A model generated the notes under the pieces. It was not told the origin of the DNA. It saw nothing but the letters and a program-made list of their open reading frames with translations, and did no database searches. The translations under genes and the position numbers were made by a program. DNA of 64,000 nt from Saccoglossus kowalevskii (Eukaryota > Hemichordata > Enteropneusta > Harrimaniidae): assembly GCF_000003605.2 (NCBI RefSeq), contig NW_003116447.1:1096494-1160493 (forward strand), given 5' to 3'. Below are positions 38,589 through 52,000 of the stretch, in pieces (the stretch's first letter is position 1; each line of letters begins with the position of its first letter).

Positions 38589-39827
38589 GTAAGTTTGTTT
38601 ATTAATTTGTATGGCCTATTAGCGGGTGCATTAATTATTACAATGTAATTATGCTATTCTGTCATAGTTTTACATTGTGTAGACTCTTGATAGTGTTTCA
38701 TAGCGTGGATTTCATGCAAGTCTGTGTGTGTTAGGGGTGGGGGTCCCTTCAGCTTTTCAGTGTTTGATTTATCATCGCAACTTAGTAATTCAGGAATTTA
38801 CTTGATCGATAGATACAGGCCCATTAGTAGCCTGATATTTTATAAATTGAGCTCTTTTTCAGTTTAGCTTGTGTTTTTGTTTGCTTTGTTTTGGTTACAA
38901 TGTAAACATGTTGTTTGTCAATATAACCTCATTTGAACCCAAGGAGCTTCTTTATGCAGGATGTGTGTTCATGGTCTCCGCAAATATTTAATTTTATGTG
39001 TTTTCGTGTGGGAATTGTAGTTTCATTAGATATGCTTGACTTTCCAGAAAATGAAGCGCGCGACTAGGTATGTAGCTTTCCATGCTGTATGGGTATTACA
39101 TTTTAACCATATGATACAGAAAGATAACAAACATCATATTCTATACTCTATCGCTGTACATGATAATTGAATTTACTTGCTTCAAATGATAATATCTTGT
39201 GTATGATTCTGTCAATATACGTTTGTTGATTTTGATTCTGATATTAACCTTTTCTGATACCATAATTTTCTCGTCAAACAGTTTTGGTGCATCATTTGGC
39301 CTTGATCCAAAAAAAAAAAAAATTATTGTGAAAGTTATACAGGTTTAATTTCTGACCAGGGTTAAGTTGGAGTGTTTGTATCGTGTTCTGTTTGTTTGTG
39401 TGAACTGTGTAGCAGACCGATGTGTGTACTTTTTTTATGTGGGTACTGGACTTGTCCATGGTGATCATGTGTACCTGTATCTTTTTGCTTCACTGTTTAT
39501 TTACTTACTACTGTGCATATGAATTGTGGCTATTACATCAAATATAAATGTAGTTAATCATTAATGTATGGGAACTAAAAATACAAATTCATGTTATGAT
39601 TTGGCATGTCATGTATCATAATCATTTCCGACACATAACTTTAGCTTGCCCGGAAATTGAGTCAGCTATGATTGTGTACAATTGTTCTCACTTGGATCAG
39701 TATTGTCTGTCTGGTACATGTAAATATTAAAAAATTGGTGAAAAACAGTCGTGTTGTGTCAACAAGAATTATCGTTTTGTATCCTGTACTGGCAATTCTT
39801 ACATTCCTGTATCTATTTCTATTTCAG

Positions 39828-40009
39828 ATTGTGTGTTGCGGTATATTTCTCAGTGGGGTGCAGGTCACCAATAAAAGCATACTACTATAATGCCAGAGGG
39901 GCATAATGGCGATGATCGCACATTAATGTATGCTTTTCGGCAAGCTAGTCACGATATCAACTCAGAACCAGAAAGTGCTGCTAGTATTTTACAGTCGGTA
40001 AAAGAACAA
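39828..40009 (+). CDS. CTNND: Coding exon 1 with 62 nt of 5' UTR (residues 1-40)
   Basis: The acceptor follows a T-rich tract ending in atttcag at 39821-39827; the donor is CAA|gtacgt at 40010. The ATG at 39890 is chosen because an in-frame TAA lies six codons upstream, A is at -3, and the encoded [13 protein letters not shown] matches the conserved start of the p120-family coiled coil (ESTASILASVKEQ-like in vertebrates). The first 27 residues ([10 protein letters not shown]...) are polar and have no match I recognise. The exon ends in phase 0. Confidence 0.93.
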
Positions 40010-43000
40010 GTACGTTCGTTTATTTTATCATTTCTTTTCTATGACGTGTTATTCAGTATCCTCAGTTTCCATTTCATTTCCTTGCTTTCTTTCTCTGTGC
40101 CAATACTCTGGCTCATGTTTAGTATCTTTGCTTTTACTTAGCTATGACTTCTGAAAAAATGAGTACCGAAAAACATTTTGTCCGCACTGAGACGCGGACT
40201 GAAACGCGTACTACTCAACAATCTCAACCTCTACTTGTCTATAGCATACATAGGAGACATCCGTACAACGTGGTCAGTATGCTATCCCCTATTACCTAAC
40301 ATAGCATGACTTGACTTCGTAGACTTTTTTCCAGTTGACCATGGTTTTATCCCATCCAGCATTCCCCACTACTTGATCCGTCCAGACCGCATTTCAAACC
40401 GAAAAATACAGTTCCAACCGTCATCCTTGAGAAAACACTGGAAATCTTATTCTGGATAAAGTTGTGAAATATTATTATATAAAGAACAAAATAATGTTTC
40501 CATGATTGGCATTATGGTCAACTGAAAATTGTCCTTTGCACGTTTTTCTCACGTTACTTTAATAGATCGCCTGCATACAGTTATATGGCTGCTACTATCT
40601 TTTCTTCTGCCATGTTAAAGTTGAGATCTGCCTGTTTATTGCGCATTATGTTAATTATGTTCGTTTCTGTTGGATATATTATTAATGTAAATCAGTTCTA
40701 ACACTTTTGTATAGCTATCAAATTATTTCCTATTCTCTACTTTTTTATGCAATGCGAACATGTGTCCACTGTACTTTGTTCTTTTATAAAGTAGCGATAT
40801 GTTTACTTTTCATAAATGTTAAACAAACATTTATTTAGGGTGGCAGGGAGAGGGAGATCAGTAGGTTGGGGTGGGGGTGTTGGTTATGGTTTGGGGTGGG
40901 GGATTCATGGTGGTTAATTAATTCTGTACATAGGTAATTTCTAAAAAAAATTTTTTAGCTTATTCATTCAAGGCTATATTCAGAGAAAAACTGTTAGTGT
41001 AAAATTCAATTCGAATCGTCCAGACGCATAATTTATTTTGTACAATTAATCTTCATATATGGTACATGTCCATGCCATAAATAATATCTAGGCAGCTGTC
41101 CTCGAAATTACCATATTTCTTTCTTTATCTAGCCAATAATGGGGTTATTAGGTTGTAAATTTTTTCATTTTGGTGATGTGGGCTACTGATTAGAAGAAAA
41201 AAAATTGAAAATTGCCAAGAGGAATTTTCACTACATGTTATAAAAAATGTCTTTTATTCCGAAATTAAATTAGTTTACAGTAACTGATTCCGAACATGCT
41301 GAAAGGGTTGTTTTGGAAAATATACCAGTAACTGAAACACAACTGTCAGTACAGTCTTCTGAGAAGACTTGGCCACAGATCTTGAGCTGTCCGTTTGGGT
41401 TATTTGTTTTGTTGTGTCTATGTATTGTGACTGTGATGACAAATTAACAGCTACTGTTGTTACAACAGCTGTATAACCATGCTAACTATGAAAGTATGCT
41501 GGCATGTACTAATAAACATAGATTTGATTTAACATTTATGTTTTTTTCATTTTTATTTCTTAACATGCTTGTATATGGATGCATTTAGAGTCGTGCATTT
41601 GTTGTGTATCCACTTATTTTGCATTCTGTCTAAGCTTACTCACAAAATTGAAAGCTATATAAAGTAATGTTAATTTTATATTAAATTTGGTTAATCATGC
41701 TGTAAAAAAATAGTTCTGGAACGAGGATATGCAAATTGTTTTTTGAAATAAATTATTTTGCAGCTTGTTCCAAAACTGTATTAATGGAGTCCAAACTTCA
41801 CATTTTGAAATAAATGGTTGTATTTATTAGTTATTTTACACAACTGCATTTACTGAAACTGAACTATCAACATTTTGAACGTACAATTTGCATAACCAGT
41901 TGAAATGAACTTGAAGTTGAGTTCCTTTCCAGCACTATTTTTGGAACAATTTGAACTTCCAAAAATTTGACAAAACTAGTTTCTGAATACTACAGGAGGC
42001 ACAATTTGAGAAGTTAACTCTTGAACTTGAGGCTGAAAGGCAGAGTGTAGCCAACCAACTGGAGAAGGTCAAATTAGGGTCTGAGACTGCTAGTATGAGC
42101 AGTATTAGGTAAGGGTATTATGGTTGGTTTCAGACGTAACATGTCGTCCAGTTTGGAGTAACTGAATACATTTATGTAGTGCAACGTACATGTTTATATG
42201 AATGATGTTAAATGAATGTTATTCTGGTGATGAAGAAATTATCGTTCATTTGCTATAGAATGTGACTGCAGCCTAAGTTTTTTGTGTTGTGTTGACTCTG
42301 TGTTTGTAATGTCGTAAATTTGATAGATTTTCTTCCAACCATGGTTTCAAATTGTGAAAAGATATGCATGCGTTTTAATTTTAGTTGGTTTTCTTGTATG
42401 AGGCTTCCAAATTGGTGTATCTGTCCATGTTTTGAGATTTCATCTTGAGAAAGTTGTTGGTGCTGCCTGGAGCTTAATTTCATTTCTTTGTTTTGTTTTC
42501 CCCCTTCTGTATCTGTGTTATATCTCGGCTGTCCTGCAGTTCGACTGACGAATCTTTTCAATGGCGTCACTCTGCCCAGAATGAAAGTCACTTAGCCGAT
42601 GAAAGTGATACCGACAGCAAAATTAGTGGATCTCAACTGGTAGACTCTTGCCTGTAAGTCCAGTTGTTCTTTTGCTTCAAGTTTCAAACTCTCTCTTCTC
42701 CATTCTCTGTTTTGGCTCGCCATAGCAACATCAGCTTTCATTATCTTAACTTTTTGCTACTACTTTCAGGCACCCTGTTATCACCGCAATCACCAACTAT
42801 TTGCACGTTAAAAAAACAAAAACATCATATTTAAGCTTCCAACCCTATGTTTTTGACTTGGTTTGGTCCATTCAGCAAGAATGGACTATTCCATTCAAAG
42901 GGAGAGGTTTGGAAGACCAATATTTAAATTAAAAATCTACAACTTACAGGCAAGAGTAATTCAATTCATTGCTTCCACCCACCCATTGTAAAATGTATTC

Positions 43001-46000
43001 TAGCTAATTTCAAATTGAACATGTTCTTTCTTTGCTCACAGTAAAGTTCTACAGGAACGAGGACTTATGGACCCAGCTGAAGACCCCCTCCACACCCTGC
43101 AAAACGGTAGGTCCAAATGTACCTGTGTATTCTTGTGTGGAATGTTTCATTCTTTGTCACTGCTTTCTCCAAAGTACTAAAATAGATGTCTGATTTTGAC
43201 TTGGAAAGGAAAAATATTAGTCCTAATACAGAATAATTTTCAATTAAAAATATTCTTGTATCTGTCATACACATTCCATTTAGTGCCCATCTCACCCCTA
43301 TTTTTTATATTCAAGACTGAAATTTCAGGATTTTTTTTCTATTTCAATTCTTTCAAAGTGTCTGAGCAAGACTTGTGCTTTATTGCTCTGCACAGTTTCG
43401 TATGAGTAAGCTAAGATTAATCAGGTGTGCTCGTTTTATTTTGAATTCATTGTTAATCTTTAGAAACCTTAATTTGCATATCAGATTTAAATATTGTTAA
43501 CCATTTGTGGGTCGGATCACATGATCATTCCGCAGTACATCAATAAATCTTAAACATACTCCACATTTTTGTCATCTTTGTAGTTTGTGTTGGAATCATT
43601 AAAATCTGATGAAATGAAACGGAATATCATGTACTCCTAAAACGTGTCTATTAGATTGACAGCCTAGGTCAATATTGAGGTCAAAGTTTGTTTTCCATGA
43701 CCTACATCTATTCGGCGTCTAGCTTGATTCCTAAAAACCAACCATCATTAAGTACAGTATTATATGAAATGTTAAATTTTTTTTTTCTTCATCTTTTATT
43801 ATCTTCGCTAAAATTTCCCTTGGAACAGGTATTTGTTTTATTTTTGATGTGAATTAATATACAATGGTATAGATCATTTGAAAAAATGCTAATCACAAGT
43901 TTGGGTTGGTAAAAGGATGCATTTTGTACACTAAATATTGGTGTTCATATATGTATAGTATTCATGTGACAAAATAAACAGTTGTAGTATATAAATAGTC
44001 CAATTAATTATGTGCATTTTGTTTTGTTTTGTTTTATTTTGTAATTTGTGTGTGTTTCAGTGTTTGTGTTCTACTATTAAAACATTGTTGAGTTCATGTT
44101 TGTTTAGGGTATTCGTCTTAAGTCAGTCATCCATACTGCCTGAATTGGATATTCTATTGCATGTCCTATTGTAAATGGTAGAGCTATGTCATAGCCAGCT
44201 GGTCAGAATAAGTCATATTATTCAGCATAAAATTCATGCAATTTTAGGTTTATACTGTAAATTCATTAATTATTCACTGATAAGGTTAATCCTCTATATT
44301 AAATCTGCGTGAACATGTAAAATAACTCATAATGAAACTCATTGTTTCCTTGACCATTTTGAATATGCTCAAAACATCAAAATAGTGAAATTTAATTGTC
44401 AGTGAAAATAATGGTTTAACAGTACATGCTTATATTGGATGTGTGCTCCTTATAGTGTGATATATTGACTTTGGTGGTTGCTTCACATGGTTTCCCACTA
44501 CATGATTATTACTAGAAGGTGCTACTAAATGGAATGTGTATATGGTATGTGAAAAAGGGTGTGCGACTCCGGAGGTTAAAAATCAGGTTATTATAGAAGT
44601 CTTGGAGAAACATTCAAAAAATGGAACTATTGCTTGAACTAGCATGAATTAATGAACGCTAATGAGTCTTTTCACCACCAGACTTTCTTGCCCAAATTGT
44701 TCTGCACTTTTTTCTTTTTATTCTTCAATATTTCTTGAAATGAACCTTAATTTTGGAGCCAACAGACAAAATTTGAGTCTATTTCCAGTTTTTACTCAAA
44801 AATTCGATTGTTTTTGTTCTAATCTTCTGAAGAAAAGTGCAGAATATAAACAGGACTATTTTGTGAATTTGTGATGAAAAGAGGGAACTGGTGGTGAAAA
44901 GATTAAGTACCTACCTATGCAACATTCCCATTCCTTCCTTGCACGTTCTCCTCTCTGTTGTGTACAGAGTACATTCCTATTGCATGCAGGTGTACCCCTC
45001 CCCCCCTCAATTTGACATTAACAAGTAATAGAGAATGCGTGTTTAACACTGAGAAACATGTCTACCGTTATTACCACTCTAGAGCATTACAGTTCTTATC
45101 AGGATCCTTATGGTAGTCCCTATATAATGTATCAAGGTGAGACGATTTAATCTTAACCCTAACAAACCTGATCCTCTTGTATGTCACGTATAACATCTAA
45201 TGTATTGGACCAGTTCTTTCCAAATACTAACATTTGCATTGGTACTGGTATAGGACTACAAAAGTGTCATTTTTTTTCTTTTTTTTTACATTGTTTTTTT
45301 TTACTTATTTACTTATTTTTATACTTATTAAATTTAATTTATTAAAATCAGAATTCCAGTGTTGTAATTCGCTTAAAATGACATGAGCATCAACTTTGTG
45401 ATATATTTTACTATCGTTTTGCTTTGAATTGATCACTGAGTGACTACCGGGAATCAATGCGTTTTCAGCAAGAAACATTGACTGCACTGAAAAATGGCTT
45501 TGGATGGGCCTACAAATAGGAAATTTTGAAATTAACACCACCCACACAAGTCTGTGAAGCTGCAGATTTGTTGGTGTTTACATCATCACATTCATTTTGC
45601 TACCTCCAACATCTAGTAATTTCTGGGTGCAGTGATGCTACGATTTAAATTTGCTATGTGATTTCAGTTTTTCATACTTCTCAAGTCTTGTATCAACAAA
45701 AATGAGAATATTTTATTGTACATTTCAAAATTTGATGCTCATGCTCTTTTTATACGGAGTTATTCTTGCATGTTTATGACATATTCTTATTTTGTGATCT
45801 TCAACAATGGTGTTATAACCATATGGCTTGTGCATCAGTCGAGACTCCTGAATAAGTATAGTTCACAATATTATACATTATATTCTAGAATTGATACATT
45901 ATCAGTAACTTGTATGAATACCTATGTTTTCAACAATCATTTCTTGTTCTTATGGTGGTCTGCTGATTTAGCAATTCTAAACACTAGTCATTTCAGTGGC

Positions 46001-49000
46001 CTGGGTACAATATGCTACAGTAAACAATATACTGTAGAATACTTTATTTTCGCTTGGAATTTATTTTCGCTATTTTTGCTGAAGGGATGTTTCCATGAAA
46101 ATAAAATCCAGCGAATATACTTTTTTTCCTATATTTCACATTAAACTCATCACAAATCGGTGAAAATAAATTCCACACAAAACGCCCAAAAAGCCTTTTC
46201 AGCGAAAATTAATTCCAGCGAAAATAAAGTATTTCACAGTATTCCCAAGCAAAAAGGGTATGAAACTTTAGATATCCATACATGGCGATATACGATGAAG
46301 ATATTTCAAAACACTTCTATGCACATGTCAATTGAACAGCCCATGCAGTTTAATATTTGTTTTAATATTTTTGTTATTGTGCTGTGTGTGCACTTTCAAA
46401 CGAGAGCTTCATCTCCTAAGTTGCATACCTTCCCTTGTATACCTGTCTTAATTTAGGAAAGGTAAAAAAAAAATGCATGATCTAAATGTTTTCAGTGTGA
46501 ACTTAGATTTCTTGAAATCTATTTAATGTTAAAGTGGGGGAGTCATCACCTGCACATGTGGCAAATGGCTATAGTGAGTCGTTGTTTACAAACAAGCCTT
46601 TATTGTGTTAGCGTTGCCTGGGACTCGATTCCTTCGTGTGCGCAGATGACGACCCCTCAACTTTGAATGATTATGTAATATGGGAGTTTTGAGTTATCTT
46701 GTCACTATGTTGCTGATCTTGCACAATTGTGGGTGAAGAAGGTTGTAAACCATCATTCATAAACCTGTTTACTGCAGATTTTCAAAAGTTTAATCGATTT
46801 TGTAGAGATGTCTTATAACATACCTGTAAATACCAAGAATTTATAAGTTCAATTGTTCAGTTTTCGTGTGTGTGAAAAGGGAAAAAAAAAATTGTATTTC
46901 ACAAACATTTTGTAAACTTTCGAAGATAGCCTGGAGACCTAAAATCAATGTTAGGTACAAAACTGAAAGTGGAATACTAAAATGTTTATAGTAATAACAG
47001 GAAGTAGAGTACCCGGTAACCTCTTTTTGTTAGCAAGAAAATTAATGATGTGCACATGGTAACCTGGTAACTAAAGAACCCAAACCTCAACAATTCTTGG
47101 GGTGTAAAATTTCTATTCACTCTCTGTGAAATTATTTATTATCATATTTGCTCTGAGATATGCATATAAAACAAAGAACCTTGTTTGTTATATAATATAA
47201 CATGAATATATTCTTTTTGACCTTAAAAATAGCTTTGTAATTTAAGTGAGCGCATGCATTACTAAAAGAGCAAAGACGATACCTTAATCCAGTGAAATTC
47301 AAGTATACATATATGTTCGACGATTAACACTTTCTGTTTTAATATATTTTGTAATAGTGTAGTAATTGTGTTACTTTATCTACAGTGTTTCCAATAATAC
47401 AGTGAACTGCAAAAGTCTGGGGTCTTTATACATGTTCCATCCATACATATAAATATTTATAAATTAAAACGACTGTTAGAATTCAAATTGACCAATCTAG
47501 AAATGGTATTGTAACATTAGTTCAACATTATCCAATCAGGAAGCATGTAAGCAATGTTGAGCTCTTTAGCCAATTTCTGTTAAATTTGATTGAAATGCTG
47601 AAATTATGTTGAATATGTTTATAATTCAAGGTACAGCTTTCTGCCTTTCACTGTAGTTCAAGCGTTTTTAATTGATTTTTAAGCCTTATGTAAATATTTT
47701 TGTTTTGGATCTTGTAGCATGTGCAAACTCTTGTCTTTACTTTGTATTATTTTCATACTCTTCAACTGTATCATACATGCTCTACTGGGGGTGCATGTGC
47801 TTATGTAGGTGTCCTGCCTGTTTAAACTCTCTGCAGATACTGTAAAATACTTTAATTTTCAATTGGAATTCATTTTCGCTATTTTCGCTAAAGGAATGAT
47901 TCAGTGAAAATAAATTCCAGCAGATATACCTTTTTTCCTATATTTTACATTCAACTCGTCAAAAATCAGTGAAAATACAAAACATACAAAACAGTCTTTT
48001 CAGCAAAATTTAATTCCAGCTAAAATAAAGCTTTTTACAGTATCTGAAATAAATGGGGGAAAAACTGCTTAACAGGTGATGTTTTTAGTGGGTAATCTCA
48101 CCAAAATAAATCATTTGGCGCTCGCATGTATATTCCACCTTATTGTATACTCTGTATATTTTGAGTGTTTTACAAATTCAAAATAATATTTCAGAACACC
48201 GTAAACTCTAAAATTTCCATTGCCCTTTTCATTATATGACGGCATTCATATAGACATCGTTTTGCGTAATAGTCACTGTGACGTGCCATCTTAAAAATTC
48301 CAATGAAAAGTTCACTGCGACATGCAATCTTAAAAGATCCTAATGAAATGTCTAAATCTGTAAAATTTCGCGTTTTCATCTGACCTGATGAAAATGAAGT
48401 GGTTTTACAGTGCTTTGATTGTGAAGTACAAGAAATAATTTCAGGAGGGAATCTTTTAATTAATTAGTGGTAAAGTGTTAATTAAATAGTATGTAATACT
48501 TTTATATTGTGAGACTTACCATGTGCGTCTTGTGTTTGATTGTAGATCCATCTCACCGAGGTTACCGAGGCTACGCTACGTCTCCAGCAACAAACGGACC
48601 TACAGCCAATCATCATTCTCCGCATTCGTCGTATTTATCCATACACAGTAATCGGTCTAATCCACCCCAGGTTGCACCAAAGCCAGATCCTAGATCACAG
48701 GTAAAGGCAATTATTATACATCTAGTGACAAAAATAATAGAATTTTGTATTTTAACGCGTTTGCACTCGTGCGAAATGTATTCAATTTTTAGCTCCGCTG
48801 TCGACTTTGTTGAGCACAGCTTATCATACGAGTCTGTCGGCGTCTGCATCAACTTTTTACTTTTTTCAACTTCTTTTTGAAAACTACAAGCCTTATTGCT
48901 TTGATACTTAGTGTATATGTACCTTGGGCATACCTCTCTTTGATTTGTTAGTTCTCTAATTTTGATGAATATTTTTGTCATTTTTGGTAAAAAGTGATAT

Positions 49001-52000
49001 TTTCTTGTTGAAAACCGCATGTCCGATTGTTTTGATATTACCGGGGGTATACATATAGGTACTACATGTGTGCCTTTTCTCATATTTGTTCATAAATAAA
49101 ACAATTGCAAAGAGCAAGACATTGTTTTCATTTTGGGCTGTTATCTCGTTAAATTATTATTACAAGGAAGAAAGATGTATCATAAGGTGATCATAAGGAT
49201 ACTGGAAAGTTTACACTCGGGCAGTACAGAATCACATCAATACATTTATCAATGTGGTAAATGCTACTGCCTTGAGAATCTGTAGACAACTTTTCCTTCA
49301 TTCTAAGTGCATTGACGTCATTTTTACTCTAGACTGACCTGTTCAAATCTCCAACCTTCCCATATGTGCACCCGATTTACCCCACGTGTATTGCTACTAC
49401 TACTGGGATTTTGGCTCTTATCTGTATTCTCGAAACATGATTGACAAATCAGAGACACACATTGCCAATAATTTTATGATGGCTATCGGAAAGCTAAGAT
49501 ACGATATGTATATTATGAATAACGATTATGAATAATTAATTAGAAACTGAATTGCGATTCATTTTATATTACCGGTAGGTCACATACAGATTTTATGTTG
49601 AATGTTATTGCTGATGGTTGTCACATCATTGGCTGATACAGACAGATGGAAAGTCAAAAATAAAATTCTGTATTCTGACGCCATTTAAGAGTAGATCTTA
49701 TTATTCGTACTGCTGCAAGAAACTCTGTATACATTTGGAAGATATTTAAGAATTTAATAGAAGTTAAGTTGGTGAGACAGGCATATAGGAAATTGGTTTC
49801 TCATTACGATTGCCCTGGGTTACTGATATTTCCTGCGCTATGCATTATCAATAGAGATATAGCTTTGTAGCTTTTCTGCTCCTTCAAGTGATTATTTATG
49901 CGACAGTTTGCTGTGCAGCGATTGCGCTTAAACAGAATTATGTTTAAAAATATTAAACTCAAAATTGTAACTCTAAAACGCATGTTGGCTTATTAATCAG
50001 TGAGTCCCGTTACGTGATTATGTACCTAAACTTGTCCTTGCTTTTATTTACGATAGCTATGTTGCATGCGTATTAATTAAGTTTTCGTTTCTGCATGTTT
50101 TTATTTTTGCTGCGTATGATGAAAATACACATGTTCTTGTTGTATAGCAGTATTCACCTGGACCCTATTCTCCAACCCATGCTGACACTTTTGACTTTGT
50201 CGATGAGAATGCATCCATGAGTGACCGGCCTTCTTCTCCTGCATACAGTGGTTCTGTTCGGTCAGCTGGCCAACAGGTTGGAAACTCTCTCCACCCACCC
50301 TCTGCAGTCGCATACATTTCACCGTCACTGTTCATTGGTCCATTTGACATCAACATGCGCTTGTCAATTTACAATGGGATAATAACATTGTCATTTCATT
50401 GGGTTGTAAGGTTTTCTGGTTGATACTATTGAACCATAAATAGAAATGGTACATCAGACATTCACCCATGTTCCATTCAGGGTTTACAGTACATGCATAT
50501 GATATACAACTCTGAGTGTATCTATTCTGAAGGTTGTTTATTGTACTCGATGAAATGAAAAATCAAGAGCAATAGACCCCATCCTCTGACCTCGTCCACA
50601 AGATATTGCCCTGAAACACATATGACATTTTGTGCAGAAAATACTTTGTTTACTTGTGTTTAAACGTTCCAGATAGCACAGTATAATATATATCTGGTTT
50701 CTACAAAGTTTCAGTAGATGTAAAAAAAAATCTGATGTACAGTAAATTTTGATTTCTGTTTGGATTACCTCAGAGATACAGGTTTTCAGATTTATTTATA
50801 TATTTTTGGCAAACTTGTAGAAAACAAGTCTTTAACTTTGAAGTGTTGGTTCAAAAAGAAATCACTCTTGTAGTCAAAATAAACCTACTTATTACAAATA
50901 TTAAAAAAAAATCATTTCCGATTGGTCAATGTATGATTCAGTATCAAAACAACGTTGTTATAATTGTGGTTATATACCGTATTACTGTTTTTATACAACT
51001 TGCTTCCAAAACAACTTACTGAGTCAAAATATTGATATTGTCACTTGGTCTGCAAACCTGCTGATAGGAGCTACACCATGGGTTGCATAAACCAAGATGA
51101 TCAAAATAAGTGATAATGATTGATCTTTTTATTACAACTTCCGTTTCCAAAAAAATAATTTTTTGCATCTATTCTAATCTATGTTCAGACATGACATCTA
51201 AGCGGGGTCAGTATTGGAGAGGAGAAGGAGGAGGAGGAGATGACGGTTTAATGTTTTTTCAAAAGAAACTCTGGATGTTTTTGAAATAGAATGTCAATGA
51301 AATTGTTATAGCTGTGAAAACAAATTATTTGCCTGTTCTGTTTCAAACCCGCATGAAATGTTTGATAAATATTGTTATTTATTGTACCATATAGTTATTA
51401 AACTGAACATATATACATCATGATCATGTGATTTATAATCTTTCATTTAACATAAATCAAGCAAACATTTTGTACTAATCATACTTGCATCGTTGCTATG
51501 CTTTTATGCTTAACTCAAATGCTATTTAAATATTAGCAGTCAATTTTTAAAAATTATTTTTAATAACTTTTTATTTTTAAGTAGTATAATATTACCATAC
51601 TGTCCGCAATGTTACTGCGAATGAGTCAAAATGATTTGGAAATGTTTAGTGGTGTTTGTACCAAGATAAATTTTTATAATGTCTTACCATTAATGGCACT
51701 AATTGTTGAGTTATTAAAGGGTCTTCCGTTATCCATAAGAATGAATCAAAGCCTTAAAATGTATTTTTGTTTTTTCCCAGTATTCCTCTGTTCCAAGGAC
51801 AAGACAAAACCATCCAGGATCGACCGGATCGATCCCACGAAGTACAGACAGCTATCCTTACTCACCACACACGCCGGCCAGTCCAGCACGTCCACCACAG
51901 CCGGATAACTACCAACCCTACGAAGACATGAGAAACTTTGACGATGATCAGCCAGACTACCGCAACCCTCCAAACTTGGGTAATCAAGACTATGATGAAC

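Larger units (their letters stand above)
43107..48545 (+). other. CTNND: Intron between coding exons 4 and 5
   Basis: A 5.4-kb intron holding a TTAA-flanked element (44664-44906), a palindromic element of family A (46030-46241), one of family B (46529-46665) and another of family A (47838-48042). The 142-codon frame at 45716-46144 overlaps the family A copy and encodes nothing recognisable. Confidence 0.8.
48701..51780 (+). other. CTNND: Introns around coding exon 6
   Basis: Introns 48701-50147 and 50277-51780. The first starts with a hairpin-type element (48791-49083). The second holds nothing I can name beyond AT-rich DNA and a short GGAGGAGGAGG run near 51222-51240. Confidence 0.7.

Noticed and set aside
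45716-46144. 142-codon open frame on the + strand
   Set aside because: AT-rich, hydrophobic, ends inside a family A element and has no recognisable homology.
48613-49083. 156-codon open frame on the - strand
   Set aside because: It runs antisense over coding exon 5 and a hairpin-type repeat, and its translation resembles nothing known.
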